Assembly (NCBI GenBank): GCA_913062675.1
Contig: CAJXWR010000005.1
Location: 1-48,401, forward strand
Origin: an uncultured Trueperaceae bacterium
Lineage (GTDB): Bacteria > Deinococcota > Deinococci > Deinococcales > Trueperaceae
DNA: 48,401 nt
Direction of reading: 5' to 3'
Shown: positions 24,511 to 33,387 of the stretch, piece by piece
How positions within the stretch are numbered: position 1 is the stretch's first letter
How the letters are laid out: the number at the start of each line of letters is the position of its first letter
Translations under genes and position numbers: made by a program
The notes under the pieces: model-generated
The model's input: the letters and a program-made list of their open reading frames with translations, nothing else
Told to the model about the DNA's origin: nothing
Database searches by the model: none

Positions 24511-26976
24511 CTACGCCACCTCCGCCGTTGCACTGCGCTCCCGCACCATCGCAGCGAGGTTGGCGTCGTAGAGGCCCACCGGTTGCTCGGGCAGGGTGGG
24601 AGCGAGCCACAAGCCTTCGGGCACCCCCTCGCTGGCGGTGACGCGAAGTTGGCGCGGAATCCCGCCAATGGGGAGGGTAACCACGTCGCCGCTCGTGAGT
24701 CCGTGCGCATGGAGCGTGGCGGGGTGCGCGCGCAGTGCGGCGTCGCCCCGTTCGGCCCGGAGGTGTGGGTTGCGGTCGAGGTGCTCGACGCGCACCATGC
24801 TCGGCACGATGAGCGCATCGCCGGTCGCGCGGGCGTACTCGCGTACGGCGCGGGCGCCGCTCGCCTTGCCGCGCACGGGGGGAAGCGGCTGGCCGGTGGT
24901 GGGGAGTTCGGCGGCATCGACGTCGAGGAGTTTCCGCAAGACGCGGCGCGCACTCTTGACGCTGCGGCCCTCGAGCCGCGTGCCGAAGGCTTCCCCGAGC
25001 TGCTTGACGACACCCGTGAAATCGGTTGCGGTGCCTGCCTCGACCGGTGCAGCGCGCACCGGAAGGAGGCGACCTTCGACGTTCAGGGTGGTGCCGTCCT
25101 TCTCGTAGCCCGTCACGGCGGGCAGCACCACGTCGGCGAGCGCACTCGTGGCGGTGGGGAAGGCCGCATGGACGACGAGCAGGTCGAGTTCACGGAGCCG
25201 GTCGGCGACCTTCGGGTCGACGGCAGGATCGAGGCTCGCGAGGAACAACGCCTTGGTTTCCGGCGTGAACATCGAGGCGTAGTCGTACCGGTCGTGGCTG
25301 GGAAGCACGCTGATGCGCTCGAGGCCGGCCGTGTTGGCCATGGGCCCGAGAATGAGCGTCTTGGCGCCCACGCTCTTCGCGAAGGTGCGGGCGGCCTCGT
25401 CGGCGCGTGGGTCGTTGGAGACGAACGCACTCCAAATCATGACGCCACGGGTGCTGCTGCGCATGCGGGTGATGAGCGCGTCCGCCTCGGCGGCGGTCAT
25501 ACCGAGCGCGTCGTCCCAGGCGCCGCTTGGCGTGCCGCCGTCGACCGTGGCGCTCGCCCGTTCGGCCAGCGCGTGGAGCAGGTCGACCATCGACGTGGCG
25601 GGCGGCACGTGTGCCTGCCCGGCGTGCTTCATCAGGTCCGTGCGATACGGCGCGCAAATCGTGAGGATTTCACGCTTGCGGGGCATGCGTTCCTTGAGGC
25701 GCAAATCGGCGATGGCGGGACCGTGCGGGAAGAGGGGTGCGGGCTCGACGCCCTTGAGCGCATCCTTGATGCGCAGGTCGACGATGCCGGCCTCCTCGGT
25801 CGGGTCGCCCACCACGAACAGGGCGTCACTCGTTGCAACGTCACGCAGCGTGGCGGCCGCCCCGTCGGGCAGGACCGACGCGGCGGGCCTGGGCGCGGTG
25901 TCCAACCGGCCGCTGCCGAGGTGATCGGCGAGCGCCTTCGCGGCGACGCCCTCCTCGAGGGTCGCGTCACCGCGCAGGGCGATACCGATGCGGGTGCCGT
26001 CCATCCCAGCGATCCGTTCGGCAATCTCGCGCGCAGCGTCCGCCCAGGTGGTCTCCACCAGCGTGCCGTCGCGTCGCACCATGGGTCGCGTGATGCGGTC
26101 CTCGGCATCGGCGTACTCATGCCCGAAGCGGGTGCCATCGTCAATCCACGTCTTGTTCACGTCGTCGTTGAGGCCCGCCTTGATGCGTTCGATGCGGCCC
26201 GTGCGGGTGTCGATGCGAAGCGCAGCGCCGGACGGGTCGTCGAGGCTCGTGGTGTCGGTGTGGTGGTACTCCCAGTTGCGGCCGCGGAAGCGGCTGGTCG
26301 TGTCGAGCAGCGCGCCGACCGGGCAGATGTCGGTGATGTTGCCGGTGAAGGGGCTCGGCAGGCCATCCTCGAGCGTTCCGATGTACGTGTGGCCGCCCCG
26401 CTCGATGAAGTCGAGCACCTCGTCGCCGGGCACCTCTTCGAAGTAGCGGACGCAGCGCTTGCAGTGAATGCAGCGCTCCCGGTCGAGGGTGATGAGTTCG
26501 CTCAGGGCGTGGTGCTTCTCCTGGTGCCGCTTGTCGAACACGAAGCGGCTCTCGCCACTGCCGTACTCGTAGGCGCGGTCCTGAAGTTCGCAGGCGCCGC
26601 CCTTGTCGCACGTGGGGCAGTCGAGCGGGTGGTTGACGAGCGTGAACTCCACCATGGCGTTTTGCGCCTTCTTGACGTCCTTGGAGATCGTGTCGACGAC
26701 CATGCCCTCCATGACTTGCGTGGTGCAGGTGGCCATGGGGTTGGGGAACCAGAAGATCTTGGGTTCGCCGGTCTCCTCGTCGAGGATCCAGTCGTTCGTG
26801 GCGCGGTCCTTGCGGGGGGCACCGATCTTGGCGAGGCACATGCGGCACGCGCCGATGGGGGACATGTACTCCTGGCTGCAGAAGTAGGGCACGTCGTGCC
26901 CCGCGGCGAACACGGCATCGATGACGCTCGTGCCAGGCGTGACGTCGAGCTCGACCTCGTTGACCTTGATCTTCAC
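24511..26976 (-). CDS. nuoG: NADH-quinone oxidoreductase subunit G, lacking N7 cluster ligands
   Basis: About 821 residues, peripheral-arm electron conduit. N-terminal ferredoxin domain with N1b cysteines (YFCSQEY ... [11 protein letters not shown] ... MATCTTQ), His-cluster N5 ([15 protein letters not shown]) and N4 (CIHCKRC ... [10 protein letters not shown]) are complete. The extra cluster N7 present in Thermus and E. coli is lost: [15 protein letters not shown] and [11 protein letters not shown] stand where T-T-C-x2-C-x3-C and WICDxGRF are expected, so all four cysteines are replaced. The molybdopterin-oxidoreductase-like domain follows. GTG 26976 overlaps the nuoF stop as GTGA; GTG 26985 (three residues longer, with GGAAGG upstream) is an alternative start. 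Confidence 0.95.
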   Translation of the reverse strand: MKIKVNEVELDVTPGTSVIDAVFAAGHDVPYFCSQEYMSPIGACRMCLAKIGAPRKDRATNDWILDEETGEPKIFWFPNPMATCTTQVMEGMVVDTISKDVKKAQNAMVEFTLVNHPLDCPTCDKGGACELQDRAYEYGSGESRFVFDKRHQEKHHALSELITLDRERCIHCKRCVRYFEEVPGDEVLDFIERGGHTYIGTLEDGLPSPFTGNITDICPVGALLDTTSRFRGRNWEYHHTDTTSLDDPSGAALRIDTRTGRIERIKAGLNDDVNKTWIDDGTRFGHEYADAEDRITRPMVRRDGTLVETTWADAAREIAERIAGMDGTRIGIALRGDATLEEGVAAKALADHLGSGRLDTAPRPAASVLPDGAAATLRDVATSDALFVVGDPTEEAGIVDLRIKDALKGVEPAPLFPHGPAIADLRLKERMPRKREILTICAPYRTDLMKHAGQAHVPPATSMVDLLHALAERASATVDGGTPSGAWDDALGMTAAEADALITRMRSSTRGVMIWSAFVSNDPRADEAARTFAKSVGAKTLILGPMANTAGLERISVLPSHDRYDYASMFTPETKALFLASLDPAVDPKVADRLRELDLLVVHAAFPTATSALADVVLPAVTGYEKDGTTLNVEGRLLPVRAAPVEAGTATDFTGVVKQLGEAFGTRLEGRSVKSARRVLRKLLDVDAAELPTTGQPLPPVRGKASGARAVREYARATGDALIVPSMVRVEHLDRNPHLRAERGDAALRAHPATLHAHGLTSGDVVTLPIGGIPRQLRVTASEGVPEGLWLAPTLPEQPVGLYDANLAAMVRERSATAEVA

Positions 26977-28313
26977 GACTGCCACCGGTCCTTCCGTGGG
27001 TGCAGCGGCGTGCCGTGCTGCGCGAGGTGCTCGTACTCGTTGCGGAAGTACTTGAGGCTGGTCTGGACGGGCCAGGCGCAGGCGTCGGCGAGGGGGCAGA
27101 AGGCGGTGCCGCGCAGGTTGGACACCATGTCCTCCATCAGGTCGACGTCCTCGGGCGTCCCGAGTCCCGCGAGGAGTTTCTGGAACATCTTGGGAAGCCA
27201 GGTGCTGACGCCCTCACGGCAGGGGGTGCACTTGCCGCAAGACTCGTGCGCGTAGAAGCGGGTCACGTTGTACATGGCGTCGACGATGCACTGATCCTCG
27301 GGAATGACGATGAGTCCGCCGGTGCCCATCATGCTGCCGGCCTTGGCGACCGCGGCGTACTCCATGGGCAGGTCGAGGTGCTCGTCGTCGAAGGGGAACA
27401 GCGGGCAGGAGGTACCGCCAGGGATGAACGCCTTGGCGGGTCCCTTGGGTCCACCCGCGAGGTCGAAGATGATTTCGCGGTAGGTGATGCCCATGGGGAC
27501 TTCGAACACGCCGGGGCGGTTCACCGCACCACTGATTTGCACGTGGTGAATGCCCTTGCTGTCGTCGGTGCCCATGGCGGCGTACCAGTCGGCGCCCTTT
27601 TCGATGATGTGCACGGCGGAGGCGAGGGTGGTGACGTTGTTGATGGTGGTCGGCAGTCCGTACACGCCGGCTTGCGCGGGGAAGGGCGGCTTGAGGCGCG
27701 GGTTGGCGCGCAGGCCTTCGAACGAGTTCATGAGCGCGGTTTCCTCGCCGCAGATGTACGCGCCGGCTCCGCGGTGCAGGATGACGTCGAAGTCGAAGCC
27801 GCTGTCCATGACGTTCTCACCGAGGTAGCCGCGCTGGCGCGCCTCCTCGATGGCGTCGCGCAGGCGTTCGTAGGCGTGGTAGTACTCGCCGCGAATGTAG
27901 AGCACGCCCTTCGTGGCACCGATGGCGTACCCGGCGATCATCATGCCTTCGAGCAGTTGATGGGGATCGTCCTCCATGAGGTACCGGTCCTTGCAACTGC
28001 CGGGCTCGGACTCGTCGGCGTTGCAGACGACGAAGCGTTGCCGCCCGTCGACGGGCGGCATGAACGACCACTTCACGCCGGCAGGGAAACCGGCGCCACC
28101 GCGACCGCGCAGGCCGGATGCCTTGACGAGGTCGACGACCTCGCTGGGTTCCATGCCGAACGCTTTCTTCGCGGCGCCGTACCCACCGTGCGCGAGGTAC
28201 GCGTCGAGGGTGTGGGCGCCTTCGACGCCGACGTACTTGTAGAGCGTGACTTCGAAGCGCGGGTCGTGGCGACTCGTGATCGTGTCGGGCTTGTCGGCAA
28301 CCGCACCGCTCAT
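26973..28313 (-). CDS. nuoF: NADH-quinone oxidoreductase subunit F
   Basis: 446 residues, NADH-binding flavoprotein with FMN and cluster N3. Visible: [20 protein letters not shown] (NADH/FMN glycine loop, about 69-88), [33 protein letters not shown], and N3 ligands in [16 protein letters not shown] with the fourth cysteine in [14 protein letters not shown]. Oxidises NADH and passes electrons to N3 and onward through NuoE/G. Overlaps nuoE (ATGA) and nuoG (GTGA). Confidence 0.97.
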   Translation of the reverse strand: MSGAVADKPDTITSRHDPRFEVTLYKYVGVEGAHTLDAYLAHGGYGAAKKAFGMEPSEVVDLVKASGLRGRGGAGFPAGVKWSFMPPVDGRQRFVVCNADESEPGSCKDRYLMEDDPHQLLEGMMIAGYAIGATKGVLYIRGEYYHAYERLRDAIEEARQRGYLGENVMDSGFDFDVILHRGAGAYICGEETALMNSFEGLRANPRLKPPFPAQAGVYGLPTTINNVTTLASAVHIIEKGADWYAAMGTDDSKGIHHVQISGAVNRPGVFEVPMGITYREIIFDLAGGPKGPAKAFIPGGTSCPLFPFDDEHLDLPMEYAAVAKAGSMMGTGGLIVIPEDQCIVDAMYNVTRFYAHESCGKCTPCREGVSTWLPKMFQKLLAGLGTPEDVDLMEDMVSNLRGTAFCPLADACAWPVQTSLKYFRNEYEHLAQHGTPLHPRKDRWQS

Positions 28314-28966
28314 GCCGCACCTCCTTCGGGGTTCTCAGGCTCGGCGGCTTCCGCGTCGGCGAGGGCAGCGTCGGCTGCCGTGCCGGCCTCGAACGCTTCG
28401 CCGGCGAGGGGTGCAGCACCAAGCTGCGCATTGTCACCTTCGCGTGCGCGTTTGGGGGTCGGCATTTCGCCGCGGCGGAGGGCGTCGAGGAGCGCGTCGA
28501 GCTCGTCGCGGGTGACGCGCTCGTAGTACGTGTCGTTGACCTGAAGGACGGGCGCCGTGGTGCACGACCCGAGGCACTCGACCTTCTGCAGGCTGAAGAG
28601 GCCCTCGGTGTCGGTTTCGCCGGGCACGAGACCCAGGCTGTCCTCGAGGTGATCGCACATCTCGTCGCTGCCGGCAAGCTTGCAGCTGAGCGTGCTGCAC
28701 ACCTGCAGGTGGTACTTGCCGACGGGTTCGCCGTGGTACGTGCTGTAGAAGCTCATGACGCCGCGCACCTCGGTGGCGGTGAGCCCGACGATCTCGGCGA
28801 TTTCGACGATGCGCGCTTCGCTGACGTAGCGTTCGTGCCGTTGCACCTCCCACAGGAGAGGCATGACGGCGCTGCGGCGACCGTACTCGGGGTAGCGACC
28901 GAGAATCTCGTCGAGCACGTCGGGCTTGTCCTCGAAGTACGGGCGTATGGTGTTGAGTTCGATCAT
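28310..28966 (-). CDS. nuoE: NADH-quinone oxidoreductase subunit E
   Basis: 218 residues, thioredoxin-like [2Fe-2S] subunit with cluster N1a. Ligands: VCSTLSCKL (C-x4-C) and [12 protein letters not shown] (C-x3-C), both complete. The core ends near residue 165; the rest (about 165-218) is a low-complexity Ala/Glu/Gly tail such as [20 protein letters not shown], longer than usual for this subunit. Seven bases after nuoD, overlapping nuoF. Confidence 0.96.
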   Translation of the reverse strand: MIELNTIRPYFEDKPDVLDEILGRYPEYGRRSAVMPLLWEVQRHERYVSEARIVEIAEIVGLTATEVRGVMSFYSTYHGEPVGKYHLQVCSTLSCKLAGSDEMCDHLEDSLGLVPGETDTEGLFSLQKVECLGSCTTAPVLQVNDTYYERVTRDELDALLDALRRGEMPTPKRAREGDNAQLGAAPLAGEAFEAGTAADAALADAEAAEPENPEGGAA

Positions 28967-28973
28967 CGCACCC

Positions 28974-30197
28974 TCACTTGTCGACGTCCCCCATGACCGG
29001 GTCCATGGTGGCGATGTTGACGACCATGTCGGCGAAGGTGCCGCCGATGCTGGCCGGTTCGATGGCTTGCACGTTCACGAGGCTGGGTGTGCGCACCTTC
29101 ACGCGGTACGGCATGCTGCCCCCGTCACTGACGAGGTAGTAGCCGAGTTCGCCACGTGCCGATTCGGTGGGGACGTACACCTCGCCCATGGGCGGGTGGA
29201 AGCCTTCGGTGACGAGTTTGAAGTGGAAGATGACGGCTTCCATGCTCGTTTCGAGCTCGTGGCGTTCGGGCAGGCTGATGCGCCGGTCGGGATCCTTGAT
29301 GGGGCCCGGTTCGAGCCGGACGAGGGCCTGCTGGACGATGCGGAGGCTCTGCTCCATCTCGCGCGCGCGGACGGCGAAGCGTTGCTCCGCGTCGCCCTCC
29401 TCGGCCATGGGAACCTCGAAGTCGTAATCCTCGTAGCCGCTGTAGGGTGCCGCCTTGCGCACGTCGTAGTTCACGCCGCTCGCGCGGGCGGAGGGGCCGG
29501 TGAGGCCCACCTCGAGCGCCGTGTCGCGGGTGACGACGCCAGCACCGCGCACGCGGTTCACCCAGATGGGGTTGTCGGCGAACATGGCGAGGTACTCCTC
29601 GAGGCGGGCGGGGAATTCGTCGATGAAGGCTTGCACCTTTTCTTCGAATCCCTCGGGCAGGTCGCGGGAGAGGCCGCCGACGCGGAAGTAGCCGTAGTTC
29701 ATGCGGACGCCGCTGACCATTTCGAGGATGTCGAGGATCTTGTCGCGTTCGCGCATCGTGTAGAAGAACGGGGTGAGCGCGCCCATGTCGAGCAGGCCGG
29801 TGCCGAGCCCGAGCAGGTGGCTCGCGATGCGGTTGAGTTCGGTGAGGAGCACGCGGATGCGTTGTGCGCGTTCGGGGACGCGGGCGTCGAGGAGTTTCTC
29901 GGCTGCGAGGACGTAGGCGAGGTCATGCCCGAGCGCATGGGCGTAATCCATGCGGTTCGTGTAGGTGACCACCTGCTGCCAGGTTCGGTTCTCCATGGTC
30001 TTCTCGAAGCCGGTGTGGAGGTACCCGATGCGGGGCGCAACACCCATGACGGTCTCACCGTCGAGATCGACGACGAGGCGCAGCACGCCGTGCGTGGCGG
30101 GGTGCACCGGCCCGACGTTGATGCGCATGAGTTTCGTGGAGAAGTCTCCCGACCGCTCCTCGTGGAGCACCTGCGCACCGTGTGGAAGGTCGCTCAT
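28974..30197 (-). CDS. nuoD: NADH-quinone oxidoreductase subunit D
   Basis: 407 residues, 49-kDa subunit homologous to hydrogenase large subunits; forms the quinone site with NuoB and NuoH. Marks: [20 protein letters not shown] with the beta-hairpin histidine, [27 protein letters not shown] with the quinone-site tyrosine, and C-terminal [10 protein letters not shown]. The hydrogenase metal cysteines are absent as expected. ATGA overlap with nuoC. Confidence 0.97.
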   Translation of the reverse strand: MSDLPHGAQVLHEERSGDFSTKLMRINVGPVHPATHGVLRLVVDLDGETVMGVAPRIGYLHTGFEKTMENRTWQQVVTYTNRMDYAHALGHDLAYVLAAEKLLDARVPERAQRIRVLLTELNRIASHLLGLGTGLLDMGALTPFFYTMRERDKILDILEMVSGVRMNYGYFRVGGLSRDLPEGFEEKVQAFIDEFPARLEEYLAMFADNPIWVNRVRGAGVVTRDTALEVGLTGPSARASGVNYDVRKAAPYSGYEDYDFEVPMAEEGDAEQRFAVRAREMEQSLRIVQQALVRLEPGPIKDPDRRISLPERHELETSMEAVIFHFKLVTEGFHPPMGEVYVPTESARGELGYYLVSDGGSMPYRVKVRTPSLVNVQAIEPASIGGTFADMVVNIATMDPVMGDVDK

Positions 30198-30826
30198 GCG
30201 TCACTCCCCTCGGTCAATTCGCGTTCGGCGGCCTCGCGGCCCTGTTCACTGCGGACGCCCTTGCGCGCGCCACCGACCCAGCCGGTGCGGCCGGTGTCGC
30301 TGCCGAGCATGCCGGCGCGGAAGGTGGCGGGGTCGAGGAAGCGCCCGTCGTTGAAGAGGGTGGGCGTCTCCCCGAGGGGGAAGTCCTTGCGGAGGGGGTG
30401 ACCCTCGAGGTCGTCGGGGGTGACGAGCTTGCGGAGGTCGGGGTGCCCGGCGAAGGGAATGCCGAACAGGTCGTACACTTCGCGTTCCATGAACCCGGCT
30501 GCCTTCCATTGCGGCGTGATGGAGGGCACCTCTTCGTCCTCCTCGACGTTGACGCGCAGGAAGATGCGGGTGACCGGGTCGATCGAGGCGAGGTTGTACA
30601 CGACGGTGAAACGTTCGCCCTCGTGCCCGGGGTAGGCGCTCCAGTCGATGGCCATGACGTCGGCGAGGAGTTCGAACCCGGCAGCGCGGAGGCGACGGAC
30701 CGCCTCGCGAACGGTTTCCTTGTCGAGCGTGACGTGCACATCGCCGTGCCGTTCCCCCTGCTTGCCGCCCAGGTCGGCTTCGAGCATGGTGACGGCGTCG
30801 TGGAGGAGGCGTTCGGCTGCGCTCAC
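30194..30826 (-). CDS. nuoC: NADH-quinone oxidoreductase subunit C
   Basis: 210 residues, 30-kDa subunit. Signature ESVDWSAYP-like [20 protein letters not shown] and the diagnostic [20 protein letters not shown] followed by [13 protein letters not shown] (about 125-155). GTG start at 30826 overlaps the nuoB stop as GTGA, which rejects the much longer open frame that runs through nuoB. The C terminus has a charged tail ([20 protein letters not shown]). Structural subunit contacting NuoB/D. Confidence 0.95.
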   Translation of the reverse strand: MSAAERLLHDAVTMLEADLGGKQGERHGDVHVTLDKETVREAVRRLRAAGFELLADVMAIDWSAYPGHEGERFTVVYNLASIDPVTRIFLRVNVEEDEEVPSITPQWKAAGFMEREVYDLFGIPFAGHPDLRKLVTPDDLEGHPLRKDFPLGETPTLFNDGRFLDPATFRAGMLGSDTGRTGWVGGARKGVRSEQGREAAERELTEGSDA

Positions 30827-31362
30827 GAGCGGGTCCAGCCTTCGACCATGGGCAGCTCGACGCCCTCGGCGTCGAACGTCTCGCCCATGACCTTCTTCTG
30901 CAGTTGCAGGACGGCGTAGACGAGCGCTTCGGGGCGGGGCGGGCAACCGGGGACGAACACGTCGACGGGGACGACGGAGTCGACGTTCTGCACGATGGCG
31001 TAGTTGTTGAACATGCCGCCCGAGCTTGCGCAGGCGCCCATGCTGATGACCCACTTGGGTTCGGGCATCTGCTCGTAGACGCGGCGCATGATGGGCGCCA
31101 TCTTCTTCGACAGGCGGCCGGCGACGATCATGACGTCCGCCTGGCGGGGGCTGGCGCGGAACACCTCGCTGCCCATGCGCGCCATGTCGTTGCGCGAGTT
31201 GGTGGATTGCATCATTTCCAGGGCGCAACAGGCGAGCCCGAAGGTGACGGGGTAGATGCTCTTGCTGCGACCCCAGGCAACGAGCTTGCCGAGGGTGGTG
31301 AAGAGAATCCCGTCACGTTCGAGTTCGGTGAAGTCCTTCTCGAAGAGGTCGTTCACGGCCAC
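30823..31362 (-). CDS. nuoB: NADH-quinone oxidoreductase subunit B
   Basis: 179 residues, holds terminal cluster N2. Four ligands visible: adjacent cysteines in [11 protein letters not shown], then [12 protein letters not shown] and [12 protein letters not shown], normal geometry. GTG start with GGAGGTGA four bases upstream, inside the end of nuoA. N2 donates electrons to quinone at the NuoB/D/H interface. Confidence 0.97.
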   Translation of the reverse strand: MAVNDLFEKDFTELERDGILFTTLGKLVAWGRSKSIYPVTFGLACCALEMMQSTNSRNDMARMGSEVFRASPRQADVMIVAGRLSKKMAPIMRRVYEQMPEPKWVISMGACASSGGMFNNYAIVQNVDSVVPVDVFVPGCPPRPEALVYAVLQLQKKVMGETFDAEGVELPMVEGWTRS

Positions 31363-31366
31363 GACC

Positions 31367-31717
31367 TCACCTCCAATCCAGCACGCCGCGCCGCAGGATG
31401 TAGACGTACCCCACGGCGAGGATGGCGACGAAAATGATGGCGTTCACGAACAGGTACTCGGGCGCCACTTGGAACCGCACGGCGAGGGGGTAGAAGAATG
31501 CGGTTTCGAGGTCAAAGATGATGAAGAGCATGGCCACGAGATAGAAGTGGATGGGGAAGCGTTCACGCGCATCGCCGGTGACGGGGACACCCGCCTCGTA
31601 CGCGTCGAGCATGGCGCCGCGCACCTTCTTCTTGGGGCCGAGGATGGCGGTCAGGGTGAGTGCGGCCGCTCCGATGAAACCGGCGGCCAGGAAGAGCATG
31701 AATAGGGCTGTGTACAA
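31367..31717 (-). CDS. nuoA: NADH-quinone oxidoreductase subunit A
   Basis: 116 residues, three membrane helices; [20 protein letters not shown] is the exposed loop (about 40-59) near the quinone tunnel and [15 protein letters not shown]-like [18 protein letters not shown] carries the conserved Asp/Glu of helix 2. The start appears to be TTG (31717), since GAGGGG stands 6 bases upstream and no ATG lies earlier. First gene of the operon; TTG may keep its expression low. Confidence 0.94.
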   Translation of the reverse strand: MYTALFMLFLAAGFIGAAALTLTAILGPKKKVRGAMLDAYEAGVPVTGDARERFPIHFYLVAMLFIIFDLETAFFYPLAVRFQVAPEYLFVNAIIFVAILAVGYVYILRRGVLDWR

Positions 31718-31774
31718 CGCGTTCCCCTCTCTACGATCCGATGTCGAACCTTGCCCCGCGATGTGGGGGCTCCC

Positions 31775-31811
31775 GCACGAATCTCGTGCAGGATTTCACG
31801 TTCACAACGTG
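31775..31811. promoter_or_regulatory. Two evenly spaced inverted repeats upstream of nuoA
   Basis: GCACGA-ATC-TCGTGC (31775-31789) and CACGTT-CAC-AACGTG (31797-31811) each have perfect 6-base arms and a 3-base spacer. Their centres are 22 bases apart, about two helix turns, so two dimers would sit on the same DNA face. The right repeat overlaps the expected transcription start of nuo. Likely operators, or short 5' UTR hairpins. Confidence 0.5.
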
Positions 31812-31815
31812 TCGG

Positions 31816-31844
31816 ATGCTACCAAACGGGTGCGACTCCAACAA
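31816..31844 (-). promoter_or_regulatory. Candidate promoter of the nuo operon
   Basis: On the minus strand: TTGTTG (31844-31839), 17 bases, TAGCAT (31821-31816). The -10 fits TANNNT; the -35 matches only three of six TTGACA positions. It would start a leader of about 90 bases before nuoA that includes the inverted repeats. Confidence 0.4.
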
Positions 31845-31857
31845 GGCGAATCGTCCC

Positions 31858-33162
31858 TCAGCGACGTCGGCGAACCCCCCACCGCACGACCGTGACGATC
31901 AGCAGCAGGGCACCCACACTGAACCATGCCGGCAGTGGCACGAACACCGCCAATCCAAGGCACGAGACCAGGCCCGCCAGCGACACCCAAGGCGGCAGGA
32001 ACCGGCCCTCCCGCACGCGCAGCGCGGAGAGGTTCGCGAGGGCGTAGTAAAGCAGCACGCTGACCGCGCTGAAACTCCAGGTGAGCCTCACGTCACCGGT
32101 CGCGGCAAGACCCGCGATGACGAGGGCGACGGCGAGCACCGCGGCGCGGGGCGTGGTGCCCGTCGCGTCGAGTTGCGCGAACCGTCCGGGCGCCTCCCCG
32201 TCACGCGCCATGGCGAAAACGACGCGCGACAAGCCCAGCAGCAGGTTGAGGAGCACGCCCAGCATGGCGGTGACCGCCGCGATGGCCAGCACGAGTTGCA
32301 CGGCGGTGCGACCGCCGGTGGGCCCCAGGAAGGCGTCCGCCACCCGGGCCAACGGGGCGCCCGCACCCTCGATCGAGGCGGCGAGGCCAGCAGGGCCAAC
32401 GGTGGCCATGGCCACGAGGGTGACCGCGAGGTACGCCACGGACGACACGACCAGCGTCACGACGACCGCGCGGGGAATGGTGCGCCTCGGATCGTGCACC
32501 TCCTCCCCCATCGTCGCCACCCGCCCGTACCCCGTGTACGCCACGAACGCCAACGCCGTCGCGAACAACACACTGCGAAGCGTCACCCCACCCGAGGACG
32601 CCTCCAATACCGGCATGCCCACCGTCCACCCCGCCACGCCGCCCGCCGCGAGCGAACCCACCACGACGAAGGTGGCGAGACCGAGCAGTGTCACGCTCAC
32701 CAACAGCAGGTTCACGCGACTCGAGCGACGCACGCCCCGGTCCACCAGCCACGCAAGCAGCGCCACGGCAATCAACGCCAACGGGATTCGCCACGAGGCG
32801 GACACCCCAAGCACGAGCGTGACGTAGCCCGCCACGCCCAGCGCCGCGGTGGCCGCCGACGCGCTCTTCGCCGCGAGGAACGTCACCCCCGCCACGAACC
32901 CCAGGTACGGGCTCAGGAACCGCCGACCATACGCGTACGTCCCGCCGGCCACGGGATGCACCGCTGCGAGTTGCGCGCTACTCAACCCATTGAACGTCGC
33001 CACCACCCCACCCAACAGCACGGCGAGCGGCAACCATGCGCCCGCCTCCCCCGCCGCAATCGCCAACGCGACGAACACGCCCGTCCCGAGGATCGACCCG
33101 AGCCCCAGGCCGATCGCCCCCACCATGCCCACCTCGCGCCGCAACGTCGCCATGCGCGCCAT
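31858..33162 (-). CDS. APC-superfamily amino acid permease
   Basis: 434 residues, twelve membrane segments. The start REVGMVGAIGLGLGSILGTGVFVA (key part GLGLGSILGTGVF, the unwound substrate-binding helix 1) and HPVAGGTYAYGRRFLSPYLGF are typical of basic APC permeases of the YjeH/YfnA group. Imports or exchanges amino acids with protons; substrate unknown. ATG 33162 or ATG 33153; the sequence between has no clear Shine-Dalgarno. TTGACA at 33203-33198 with GGTGAT 17 bases later may be its promoter. Divergent from ppdK, and its end faces the nuo promoter. Confidence 0.85.
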   Translation of the reverse strand: MARMATLRREVGMVGAIGLGLGSILGTGVFVALAIAAGEAGAWLPLAVLLGGVVATFNGLSSAQLAAVHPVAGGTYAYGRRFLSPYLGFVAGVTFLAAKSASAATAALGVAGYVTLVLGVSASWRIPLALIAVALLAWLVDRGVRRSSRVNLLLVSVTLLGLATFVVVGSLAAGGVAGWTVGMPVLEASSGGVTLRSVLFATALAFVAYTGYGRVATMGEEVHDPRRTIPRAVVVTLVVSSVAYLAVTLVAMATVGPAGLAASIEGAGAPLARVADAFLGPTGGRTAVQLVLAIAAVTAMLGVLLNLLLGLSRVVFAMARDGEAPGRFAQLDATGTTPRAAVLAVALVIAGLAATGDVRLTWSFSAVSVLLYYALANLSALRVREGRFLPPWVSLAGLVSCLGLAVFVPLPAWFSVGALLLIVTVVRWGVRRRR

Positions 33163-33174
33163 CGTGCCACGCGC

Positions 33175-33203
33175 ATCACCCCGAATCGTCAGGTCCTTGT
33201 CAA
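33175..33203 (-). promoter_or_regulatory. Candidate promoter of APC permease gene
   Basis: Perfect -35 TTGACA (33203-33198), 17 bases, weak -10 GGTGAT (33180-33175), with the ATG only 12 bases further. The short leader agrees with the absence of a good Shine-Dalgarno. Confidence 0.4.
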
Positions 33204-33358
33204 CCCGCCCGCGCCCCGCGCGTGAGGACGTCTGGCCCTCCCGCGCGGGTCACCCTGCCCGTAGCGTGAACCGTTCGGATTTGGCTGCCGCCGAGCCGCA
33301 CGCGCCGCGCGACGTTCGACTCGGTCCCCTGCGGGGCTCGCCCGCACCGCATCGCGCG

Positions 33359-33375
33359 TACCGGAAGAACCGGTA
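33359..33375. promoter_or_regulatory. Inverted repeat just upstream of ppdK ribosome site
   Basis: TACCGG-AAGAA-CCGGTA, perfect 6-base arms and 5-base spacer, ending one base before the GGGAGAG ribosome site of ppdK. Possible operator or translational-control hairpin; may be chance in this GC-rich DNA. Confidence 0.35.
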
Positions 33376-33387
33376 GGGAGAGTCGAC

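Noticed and set aside
23485-27255. 1256-codon open frame on the plus strand
   Set aside because: It is antisense to nuoH, nuoG and part of nuoF. High-GC codon bias opens the opposite strand; the predicted protein is Arg/Gly/Glu/His repetitive with no domain.
30827-31228. N-terminal extension of NuoC
   Set aside because: Overlaps nuoB fully; GTG 30826 with GTGA overlap gives a normal-length NuoC.
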